Origin: Dromiciops gliroides
Taxonomy: Eukaryota; Chordata; Mammalia; Microbiotheria; Microbiotheriidae
DNA: 64,000 nt
NCBI RefSeq assembly: GCF_019393635.1
Contig: NC_057864.1
Span: 440,942,322-441,006,321, forward strand
Reading direction: 5' to 3'
The position numbers were made by a program, and so were the translations under genes. The notes beneath the pieces are model-generated. The model was not told where the DNA came from and searched no databases. It saw nothing but the letters and a program-made list of their open reading frames with translations. Below are positions 1 to 9,185 of this stretch, piece after piece (position 1 is the stretch's first letter; each line of letters starts with the position of its first letter).

Positions 1-82
1 ATCAGCAGTATGACATGGAAGCAGCAAGAACAAAACTAAAATCCAATGCAGTCTGGGGCTGCATAGAAGTATGGTGTTCAGA

Positions 83-240
83 GGGCAGCTAGGTGGCACA
101 GTGGATAAAGCACTGGCCCTGGATTCAGGAGGACCTGAGTTCAAATCTGGCCTCAGACACTTGACACTTACTAGCTGTGTGACCTTGAGCAAGTCACTTA
201 ACCCTCATTGCCCCACCAAAAAATAAAAAGGAAGAAGAAT
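83..240 (+). mobile_element. tRNA-derived marsupial SINE
   Basis: Starts gggcagctaggtggcacag, B-box-like gagttcaaatctggcc, A-rich tail. Flanked by 'gtatggtgttcag' / 'gtatggtgtccag' target-site duplications. Confidence 0.93.
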
Positions 241-569
241 AAGTATGGTGTCCAGTGTGAGGGTGTTGTATTGAATTCCATTCTAGTCAGTTCACTTCTT
301 GGCGGGGATATTGACAAACTGGAGGGGGACCAGGAGAGAAAAGAAACTAAAACCTGTGCCCTATGGAAAGTGTCCAAAGGAACTGAGGGTATTTATCCTC
401 GAGAAAAGCAAAATTGGGGGTCATTAAGGAACTCCAGTATGGGAAATGAGGGAGGTTCAGATCATACCTTATGAGGAAGGATTGAAGGAACTGGGAATGT
501 TGAACTTGGAGACAAAAAGTAGGGGAAATAATCATTGATTTCAAACAGTTGAAATATTAATAGCATTGT

Positions 570-756
570 GGCTAGAAAGGACCCTCTAGGTCATTTAGTC
601 CAAAGCTCCTCTGCCTCATTTTTATAAGTAAGGAAACAGACTCAGAGAATTTCCATGGCTCACCCAGAGTACTAAATGACAGAGCCAGGATTTAAACCTA
701 GGACCTCTGACTCTGAATCCACTGTTCATTTCACTGCACTATGCTATCTCCCCATT
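570..756 (-). mobile_element. MIR/CORE-SINE fragment
   Basis: 'taagtaaggaaacagactca' ... 'tttaaacctaggacctctga' ... 'cactgcactatgc'. Confidence 0.65.
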
Positions 757-1084
757 GATTGTCAAGTGGGAGAAAGTTAGATCTGTCTTATGTGACCCCC
801 GAGGGCAGAACTAGGATCAGTGGATGGTAAATCGCAAAATAGTCATTTTTGGCTCCACGGAAAATGATTAGAGTGGTCAGAAGTGTAATAGAGATGTCCT
901 GAAGAGAGGTAGTGAGGTCTCTGTTACTTTGGAGGTCTTCACACAGAACCTTTGGATAATCACTTATTGGGGAGATGGCAGACAGAATGTGTGATTTGGG
1001 TAAAGGCTGGACTTGAAGAGAACCAATGACATCACAGATGTCTTGGTAAACTGGATTTAAGTGAAGCAGAGTTGCACAAAGTCA

Positions 1085-1700
1085 TCAGCCTCACTCCCTC
1101 TTCCAGAGTCATCGAAGCCTAATGGCAAGACCAAAGTCAAGATGATTGGTGATGGCCGGGATGCAGTGGATGACCTTGGTGTCTGATGTCTGACCAAGCT
1201 CTAAGCATTCCGCAACACCTGATTCAACCGCCTTCATGGCTATTGAAACAAATTGTGCTCATCTGCCCGTGCCACTGCGGGAAGTCTTCATATGCTTGGG
1301 GTAGACACCCCCCTAACTCTCTGATGTGTTTGAGGCCAATTGGTTATCCTTGACCTGGTTTGGCCCATCTGGCAAGATGGTTTACCAGCATGTGGCTGCT
1401 GCATGTACTACAGCTTCTTGGAGCCACAGATGAGAAGTGGGTAAGGGGCAGCTAGGTGGCGCAGTGGATAGAGCACTGGCCCTGGAGTCAGGAGTACCTG
1501 AGTTCAAATCTGGCCTCAGACACTTAACACTTACTAGCTGTGTGACTCTGGGCAAGTCACTTAAGCCCAATTGCCTCAATAAACAAACAAACAAAAAGAG
1601 GTGGGTAAAGTTGGATCCCAAAGGTGGAAAAACAGCCCTGAAAAAGACTCAACAGCCCTCATACCAGAGGTGCTAGTCTTCTTTGAACACCCTTTAAATA
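1085..1700 (+). other. Unassigned decayed block split by a SINE
   Basis: Unusually GC-balanced and coding-like compared with the flanks (KPNGKTKVKMIGDGRDAVDD in one frame, KWVKLDPKGGKTALKK after the SINE), but with stops and frame changes. It could be a processed pseudogene or an old interspersed repeat; I do not recognise a parent. Confidence 0.3.
1445..1598 (+). mobile_element. tRNA-derived marsupial SINE
   Basis: Full copy with an (aaac) tail; duplication 'gagaagtgggtaa' / 'gaggtgggtaaag'. It interrupts the unassigned block at 1,085-1,700. Confidence 0.94.
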
Positions 1701-3089
1701 ACCCAAGGGTTGAACCTGTCCCCCTTTAAAGTTCCTCCCTGCTCAAAGATTTCACATTTCTAGCGCATGTCCCATTATGAATAAGTTCCAAATATTTTCC
1801 TTTTCCTTTACGTTGAAGAGTTTATTCCAGGTAATCTTCTTGCAATATGATCCTGCCTTCCCCATAGTGCTGAATGTTCTGGGGCTTTCCCATTATCTTT
1901 TTCTTCCTTCTTATTTCCCCCAAGCCTCTCTTGGTATCTAGTCCCTCATTTAGGCCAATTAGTAAGATGACACCAATCATTCCATCATACTCTCTGGATT
2001 TCTGCAAGGATATAAGGTGCTACCAGGGAAGTGGATAAGGACTGGAGGCTGTTGGACCCTTATCTCTAATCACTGAATAGATCAGGGAACTGGAGACAGT
2101 TGCATACTGATCTCTTGGGCCCACTTCTCCTGAGGGACAACTTGTTAGATTGCTCAGTCAGAACTTCATCACCATGAACAAGAGGATGGCTTTTTGGCAG
2201 AGTACCTTGGCTCTGTTCATGGACAAAGAGGCCCTGGGAAAGAACACCCAGGATTGAGGCATCTGTCCCCGCAGGCCCCTCTCCTTCCATTCTTCCAGTT
2301 CCCATTCAAGCATGCACATGCAGGCAGGCACGCACACAGCCTCTCTGGGTGTTCAGGCAGTTAAGAAGCTGGTGGGTTCATTCCAGGGCAGCAGCCTTAG
2401 AGGATTGGGGCGGGGGGAGGGGAGAATAAAGCCTCAGAGACGCACGACCGCACAGGCTGATTACTGAGAAAAACCCAGCTTGGAGGTTCCCAACACTCAT
2501 TTCAGGAACTTTTTCAAGAAGAGTCTTGCAAATGGCCATGGTTTTTAACAAGATCATAAGCTTCTCAATTTGCCTATGAATCAGTTCCTTACCAGCTGAG
2601 GCAGAGGAAAAGACCTGTTATTGATGAGTGGCATAAGATATCCCAGCTTGGGTGTGTGTGCCCGTGTTGGATACATTTCAGTTTGTGGGTTACAGACTAG
2701 AAACCAGGAGTGGTGAGGCTGGAAAAGGGGTGCCCCAGAAAAAAGATCGTGGCTGAAGTTTGGTGCATAGCTGTTTGGGATGGAGGAAGACAACCAGGAG
2801 AGGTCATAGAAGGTGACCTCCATTTGAGTTCCTTGGGGCAGGGTGGCCCAGTTGACCCATATTAGTTATGACTCTGGGAATACCTCTACTCCTAACTTCC
2901 TGCCACCAATGAGGAAGCCCTCTCCCTCCACAAATGAAAATAAGAAAAAGTAATACTATGTACCTCACAGGAATGATTTTCGTAAAACACGTTTTTGGTT
3001 TAGTTTTGTGATTTCCTTGGTATTTGGAACTCTCAGTAAGGAAATTCCATTTATCAGTGCAATTCAGCAACTATTCTGCAATTTCTGGT

Positions 3090-3237
3090 CTTAGGGAGTT
3101 GTCTTAGGCACTGAGAATTTAAGTGTCTTGCTCAGGGCTACCCAGAGGTCCTACAGGGTACACTGCAAAGAGATTACTTGAACCCAAAAGATCCTGACTC
3201 CAAAGCTCGATTTCTATCCACTGTGCTATGCTGCCAC
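3090..3237 (-). mobile_element. MIR/CORE-SINE fragment
   Basis: 'gtcttgctcagggctaccc' ... 'tatccactgtgctatgctgc'. Confidence 0.65.
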
Positions 3238-3866
3238 CCTTATGAAATGTAATGTGGTCTAAAAACCTGGTATGTTATTAAATTCTAATTGGTGAGATTC
3301 AGCCCACCCTTCCAGATTGTCAAGGTTTTTTTTTTTTTTAATTCAGTTTCTGTCATCTAATATGTCCCCTGTAATTCACATATTTGACAAGTGTGTTGAA
3401 TTTATCTCCGTCTAAGTCACTGCTATAAATATTGAATAGAATAGGGTCAAGAACAGAGCTCTGGGACCTGTTGAGATTGATTCAAGTTGACATCAATCCA
3501 TTAATTAACACTCTTTGGCATCAGTCAAACAACCAATTCCAAGTCCACCTGACTGTATGTGACACAAATTCAGGCTGGATATGTGATTGGTGGGTCACCC
3601 ATATAACCCTTGGGGTGCTTCATTAGCGGTAATAGCCCAAATCTGTCACGGGTTGCTTTCCTTAAACCTACATGAAAGCGGGATATTGCCTTATTAAACC
3701 GACAAAGGGATGTAATACATAATTTGTCCACCAGATGGAGATCTACTCCAGTCACCAGCCTAGAAGTCTTGGTCTACTCTCGTCAAATGCACAAGGAGTG
3801 ACTTCTGCCCATTCCACCCAAGTCCCCAGCATCTAAGTGGAGAGTAGTTAAAATAACAAAAACTAT

Positions 3867-4012
3867 GGGGCAGCTAAGTGGCGCAGTGGATAGAGCACCG
3901 GCCCTGGATTCAGGAGGACCTGAGTTCAAATCCGGCCTCAGACACTTAACACTTACTAGCTGTGTGACCCTGGGCAAGTCACAACCCCAAATGCCTCACA
4001 AAACAAAACCCC
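3867..4012 (+). mobile_element. tRNA-derived marsupial SINE
   Basis: Full head and core, tail acaaaacaaaaccc; the end of the core is slightly shortened (cacaaccccaaatgcc). Confidence 0.93.
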
Positions 4013-5016
4013 CAAAACTAGTTGAATTCTGAATTTATGCTAGGGAGGGAGGGTGAGCTATTGCTCAGGAATATTGTGAAGGGTCACAAGAGCAAGCACA
4101 GGGGGTGCTGGGGGCTACCTGCTTCTGAACACAGCCCTCCCTCACTTAAATCCAATTCACTGCAAGTCATGACATCACCCCAATGTCAGGGTCCTCTTAG
4201 AGAACAAAGGACAAACAACAACAACAGCAGGAAGTCTTCAGTTTCAAGCACAAAAGTAAAAGGCAAAAGGGGGCAGAGAAATACCTGCATCTGTCCTCAC
4301 ACATCCCTTTATCCTGCTGTGTGTGGTCCTGTCATTACTCTCTTAAGCGGAGAGAAGCACAGCCCTCTCTGGAAGCACCCGTTGTGCTTCCTTTTCTTGT
4401 TACCCAAATAGGCATCACCCTGGCGCTTGAAATAATGAGCAATTCACGAGGGAATACGGATTCGATTATTATCTCTATGCAGAGAACTCCCCAAACTATA
4501 TGACTAGCCCTAGTCTCTCTCCTAATCCACAGGTCCACATATCAGAGGGGATGTTCCATAGGCGTCTCAAATATAACTTGTGTAAAATAGAGCTCATTTA
4601 TAATCCCCCCTCCTTCTTCTCCACTGTCACTGTTGAGGACAGAGCAGTCCTCCTGATCACCCAGGCTCTGAGACCTTTTTGTCATCTTTCTTCTTTGATC
4701 TCACCAGGGGTGTGCTGGTAAATGTTTAACAGCCAGCTTTCAAAGAAACCCCAAACAAAAAATATACCCACAACACAAAGTGTGACCTTTTCTCCATCAC
4801 TTTCTTAAATCTGGACAATCTATAAAACAGTAAATCAAGTCCTGATTTTAGTGTTTGCCAATTGCCAAGGTATAAATGCCCCCACTGAAAATTGAACACT
4901 GGCTCTGTAGAGCCTGTCAGAGCTGGTTTCAGTAGGCTACACTCCATGTAGTCAGTTGGTTGCCTAATCTTGTCCTTTCCATCTCCACAATGCCTCTTTT
5001 TGTCTTTTACAACTCC

Positions 5017-5161
5017 TCTTTTTTTTTGAGGGGGGGGGGAGGCAATTGGGGATTAAGTGACTTGCCCAAGGTCACACAGCTAGTGCCTGAGGCTGGATTT
5101 GAACTCAGGTCTTCCTGACCCCATGTCCAACACTTTGTCGGTGGCACAGCCTAGCTGTCCC
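5017..5161 (-). mobile_element. tRNA-derived marsupial SINE, diverged
   Basis: Inverted copy: T-run, ggcaattggggattaag, ending cctagctgtccc. More substitutions and a short internal deletion than in most copies. Confidence 0.85.
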
Positions 5162-5227
5162 TAAGTACTTGTTGATTGATTGTCTTCCAACCTAGGGGCT
5201 AGGAAACTCTGGAGGGCTGAAGACACT

Positions 5228-5445
5228 TTACAAGGGGTGATAGGATCATAGTTCTAGAGTAGGAAGGGAATTCAGAGGCAATTTAGTTCAATCCTCTTAT
5301 TTACAGATGAAAAAAACCGAGGCCCAAAGAGGCTGTGACTCACCCAGGGTCACAAAGGCAGTAAGCTTCAGAAACAAAATTGAACCCTTATGCTCGGACT
5401 TCAAAGTTAGTGTTCTTTCCATTGTTTTTATGAATCTACAAATAA
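5228..5445 (-). mobile_element. MIR/CORE-SINE fragment
   Basis: 'atttacagatgaaaaaaacc' then 'gactcacccagggtcacaaa'. Confidence 0.65.
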
Positions 5446-5506
5446 GCAAACATACTTTCTGTAGACTGACTATACCTTGCCATTTTAGTAGTTTTAAAAA
5501 TGTATG

Positions 5507-5674
5507 CAGGTGGCGCAGTGGATAGAGCACTGGGCCAGGAGTCAGGAGGACCTGAATTCAAATTCCACTTCAGACACTTGACACTTACTAGCTTTGACCC
5601 TGGGCAAGTCATTTTGCCTCACCAAAAAAGAAGAAGGAGGAAAAGGAGAAGGAGGAGGAGGAGGAGGAGGAGGA
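5507..5674 (+). mobile_element. tRNA-derived marsupial SINE, 5'-truncated, with GGA-rich tail
   Basis: Begins at aggtggcgcagtgg, lacking the first bases; its tail has expanded into a (gga)n run at about 5,636-5,674. Confidence 0.88.
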
Positions 5675-6186
5675 ATGTAAATAAATACATTTTAAATCAT
5701 ATGTAAATTCATCTGTATGTATGTAAATACATTTAAAAAATTAAATGCATATATGTACTGTTGTAATAACATATAAATTCATTTAAATAGGTTTTTTATC
5801 CTTGTGTATTTTTTCAATTAATGAATACTAAACAACTATTATTATTATTAGGGGGGCATCTGTGAAATTTCACATTAAAAATGCCCTCAGAGCCATAACT
5901 AAAAATATTTTTTATGGGATGATGGAGGGGTGCAGCAAAACATCTGCCTAAAGGGATCTGGAGAGACCACATGGAGTAGTTGTGGCAAAGAGGACACAGT
6001 GCAGGTGCAGTTATGCCAGGAAAGCGGGCATTCAGACCTATCTCATACCTCCCCAATGTGCTCCTCAGTCCAGTTCCAGGAGCAAGGCTCTCACTCCCAT
6101 CTCTGGGCTCCAGGCATTTTCTCTGGCTATCCCCCCATGCCAGGAATGCTCTTTCTCCTCCTCTCTCTGATTTCCATGCCTTCCTT

Positions 6187-6216
6187 TCCACCAATCAATC
6201 AATCAATCAATCAACA
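6187..6216 (+). repeat. CAAT tetranucleotide repeat
   Basis: About six caat/caatc units followed by an old interspersed-repeat fragment (acatttattaagcacctaat). Confidence 0.8.
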
Positions 6217-6303
6217 TTTATTAAGCACCTAATATGTGCCAGGTACTAATTCCTTTAATTCAATTAAATTCCATCTTCCATCGGAAGCCTTTTCCATCTC
6301 CTC

Positions 6304-6456
6304 TTTTTTTTTTTTTTTTTAGTGAGGCAATTGGGGTTAAGTGACTTGCCCAGGGTCACACAGCTAGTAAGTGTTAAGTGTCTGAGGCCAGATTTGAACT
6401 CAGGTACTCCTGAATCCAAGGCCGGTGCTCTATCCACTGCGCCACCTAGCTGCCCC
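6304..6456 (-). mobile_element. tRNA-derived marsupial SINE
   Basis: Full inverted copy; duplication 'ttccatctcctctt' on both sides. Confidence 0.95.
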
Positions 6457-6529
6457 TTTCCATCTCCTCTTAATTCTCATGCCTTCCCTTTTTAATTTCC
6501 TATTTATCCTGTATATAGTTTCTATGTAT

Positions 6530-6642
6530 GTATGTTTGTTGTCTCTCCAATTAGATTTTAAGCTACTTGAGGGGAGGGACTGTCTTTGGCGCTTAGCACA
6601 GTGCCTGGCATATAGCAGGCCCTTAATAAATGTTTATTGACG
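6530..6642 (+). mobile_element. L2 3'-end fragment
   Basis: 'gcttagcacagtgcctggca' and 'cccttaataaatgtttattg' are the L2 LINE 3' terminus. Confidence 0.75.
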
Positions 6643-6770
6643 GGGGCAGCTAGGTGGTGTAGTGGATAGAGCACCAGGCCTGGATTCAGGAGTACCTGAG
6701 TTCAAATCTGGCCTCACACACTAGCTGTGTGACTTTGGGCAAGTCACTTAACCCTCACTGCCCTGCAAAA
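6643..6770 (+). mobile_element. tRNA-derived marsupial SINE
   Basis: Inserted just after an L2 3' end; lacks part of the core (cacacactagctg) and its A-tail runs straight into the AAAG microsatellite. Confidence 0.92.
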
Positions 6771-6772
6771 AA

Positions 6773-6860
<88 letters not shown>

Positions 6861-6897
6861 GAGAAAGAAAGAAAGAAAAGAAAAGAAAAGAAAAGAA
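6769..6897 (+). repeat. AAAG microsatellite
   Basis: About 30 AAAG units with one interruption, then AAAAG units. It grows out of the A-tail of the SINE at 6,643. Confidence 0.97.
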
Positions 6898-7094
6898 ATG
6901 GTTATGGACCTTCCACTTTCTTCTCGTGGGGGGGAGGAGGGAGAAAAGGAAGCTGGAAGGAGACCAATGAAGTGATAGAGGAGAAGGGAGAGTTATTTGT
7001 GCAAAGTGACAGTGATTCAAGGAAGGACTAAGAGGTGAGGTGTCCTGGAGAGGAAGTAGCCCCACAAAGCTAGGTGGGGTGATGAAGAGAGTCC

Positions 7095-7275
7095 TGCTAG
7101 ACTTGGAGATCAAATCTGGCCTCAAACACTTACTAGCTCTTTGATCCTAGGCAAGTCACTTAACATCCATCTGCCTCTGTTTCTTCACCTCCCAAGGCTG
7201 TTCAAGGACCAAATGAGATAATATTTGTAAAGTGCTTAGTATGATGCCTTGCACATAGTAGGTGCTTCCCCCAAA
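7095..7275 (+). mobile_element. MIR/CORE-SINE
   Basis: 'aggcaagtcacttaacatcc' ... 'tttgtaaagtgcttagtatg' ... 'cacatagtaggtgctt'. Confidence 0.7.
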
Positions 7276-8678
7276 TCCCACGTACTACACTGGGGGCAAA
7301 ACTCTATTCACCCTGTGGTAATTACTGCTCTGGTAATTACTGACCTGAAGATGTTCAGAGCCATTGTATTAAATGATCTCTGAAATCTCTTTTACCTCTA
7401 AAATCTTATAATCCTTTAAAAGAGGTGAAGTTGTCTACCGTGTAAAGGGCAGCACACATTGAACTGGGGTCCCAAGGACAGTGGGAAAGATTCGAAACAG
7501 ATTCTCTGAGGAATTGGATAAAGAGTCCCTAAAGAGTTTGCAACATAGCTGTAAGTGCACAGTTGAGGCTAACCAGCCAGGAAATCATGCTAATCAGATG
7601 CTGGGGATTTGATGCCGGGTTTAAAATGTGTGTGGAGGGGCATTTTTTCTTGGGGCTCCTTCACATACCCAGTTTCTTTCTGGATTCCTTTGTTCAGTAA
7701 GCCCGAAGTGGGAGGGTCAGTTCCCTTCTGCTGCTCTTGGACCACAAAGTGTGGCTTGGGCTCATTTCTGCCCCTACAGGTTCCTAGCCAAGCTCTTGGG
7801 GAGTCCTGGGGATGGCTTTTATTCCAAGAAGTGTAAAGGAGTTTTTTGAAAAAATCATAACAGAGCAGATGAAAAAGGAGAAGCCTATCTGGGCTCCTCT
7901 GCCAGCCCAGTCCTTTGCTATTGTCCTTGACCTTGGACGAGTCACAACGTCACCAAGGTTCATTTTTTTCCCCCAAGTCGGGAAAGAGAGTAATCACTTT
8001 TGCTCTGCCAGCTCGTGAGATAATGGATGGGAGACATCTGTTAGAAGGCCATTGACATATATTGTCCCCAAAGTCCCGTTTCATAACTTTAAAATGACAC
8101 CGGATTTGGGAGGGGGATGGGGGGAGGTGTCAGGGTGGCAAACTTCAGGATGCTCACGGATCTGTGCCAAACTTCTAGTCCAGGAGAAATACGAATTTCT
8201 CCTCCCACCCACTAAGCCACATGCCCTTGCATGCGGTGGGTATGTATCGGAGCCAGAAGCCCCTAAATCGGGGGAGGACGTCTGCTTTTCTTGGATTCCT
8301 ACTTGGGGCCGCAGAGACACACACCCAGAATAGTGAGCTCTTCTTCCCCAGATGCGCAGAGAGGGTAATCGATTTCCCCGAGGTGACACAGCACATGAGG
8401 CTCCGAGCTTTCGGGTCCTCTCGGTCTGCTGAGCACCCGTTTCCCGGTAGGTACAGACTTTCGGGGAGAGACTGGAGAGTAAGGGATGTACCAGGAGTTT
8501 GGGAGAGGGAGAAGAGGGTGAGGCGTGAAAGGGGCAGGCACGGAGAAGGGAGAGAAGGCGGGGAGAACTTGGCTCCGCCTCTAGAGTGGGACGCCCTGAT
8601 GGCCCCGCCCCCGCCGCGGGCCCCGCCCTCATGAAGCTCCGCCCCCGAAATCGACTTTTCCCCCTGCTCGAGGAGTGG

Positions 8679-8683
8679 ATTGG
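8679..8683 (-). promoter_or_regulatory. Inverted CCAAT box
   Basis: ATTGG in the context gtggattggctggc reads as CCAAT on the minus strand, the usual NF-Y arrangement. It lies about 250 bp before the start codon and among GC boxes. Confidence 0.5.
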
Positions 8684-8773
8684 CTGGCATATTTGCGTAC
8701 GGACGTTGCGCCGCGGGGTGGTTCCGGAGAGCTGCGTCGCCCCCGCCCCCCTCCCCGGGCCTCTCAGCCGAGT

Positions 8774-8805
8774 CGCCGCCGCCGCCGCCGTCGCCGTCGC
8801 CGCCG
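8774..8805 (+). repeat. GCC/GTC trinucleotide repeat in the 5' UTR
   Basis: About ten GCC/GTC units in tandem (gtcgccgccgccgccgccgt and onward). It lies between the likely transcription start and the ATG, so it is probably transcribed. Confidence 0.8.
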
Positions 8806-8925
8806 CACGCAGCGCCCCTCCCCCTCGCCCCGTGCAGGCCGCAGCCGGGGCCTCTAGTGAATCGCGCGGCCGTTCTAGGTCCCCCGGGAGCCGTGTTAGC
8901 CAGAGGCCCTGCCCACGTCGGGGGG

Positions 8926-8936
8926 AAGATGGCGGC
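8926..8936 (+). promoter_or_regulatory. YY1-like motif overlapping the start codon
   Basis: AAGATGGCGGC is an exact match to the core YY1 consensus and contains the LRIG2 ATG. YY1 sites just downstream of the transcription start, overlapping the first ATG, are a known feature of CpG-island genes. Occupancy here is inference. Confidence 0.5.
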
Positions 8937-9185
8937 TTCGCCCCAGCCCAGCCCGTGGGAGCCGCTCGTGGCCGTGCTAGTGCTGGGGCCGCTGCTCCGG
9001 CTCCTCCTCCTCTCCCAGACCGCCCTGCTCCTGCTGCCCGCCGCCACCGCCGTGGCCCGGCCGGGCCTCTGCCCCGCGCCCTGCTCCTGTCCTCTCCCGT
9101 TGCTCGACTGCAGCTGGAGGAAGCTGCTGCCCGCGCCGGGCTGGAGGGCGCTCTTGGGCCCACTGCCCCCCGGCACCACCAGCCT
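8929..9185 (+). CDS. LRIG2: LRIG2 exon 1 coding part: signal peptide and LRRNT
   Basis: Encodes residues 1-86. The start MAASPQPSP is followed by a Leu-rich core ending near AATAVARPG, then [14 protein letters not shown], the four-Cys LRRNT cap. Donor is CCT|gtaagt, phase 2. The stretch from [11 protein letters not shown] through GLCPAPCSC matches human LRIG2 as I recall it, while the first ~25 residues do not, which is normal for a signal peptide. The frame is open upstream of the ATG as far as a stop at 8,632, but has no other ATG. Confidence 0.93.

Larger units (their letters stand above)
1..8559. other. Upstream intergenic region, repeat-rich
   Basis: No gene supported. Contains seven young SINE copies, MIR fragments, an L2 3' end, an AAAG microsatellite and an unassigned decayed block at about 1,085-1,700. 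Stretches such as 1,700-3,080, 3,240-3,860, 4,020-5,010, 5,670-6,180 and 7,290-8,550 show nothing I can name. Confidence 0.6.

Noticed and set aside
83..240. tRNA gene calls from the SINE heads (A- and B-box-like sequence)
   Set aside because: The heads are diverged, lack a foldable cloverleaf and are always joined to the SINE body and A-tail.
1382..1676. Recurrent small frames reading like [13 protein letters not shown]...[13 protein letters not shown] on both strands at many places
   Set aside because: They are the young SINE translated; no protein family.
6729..7125. Lys/Glu- and Phe/Ser/Leu-repeat open frames
   Set aside because: They are simply the AAAG microsatellite read in frame; the same applies to the Lys/Glu/Gly and Pro/Ser/Phe frames at 57,746-58,175.
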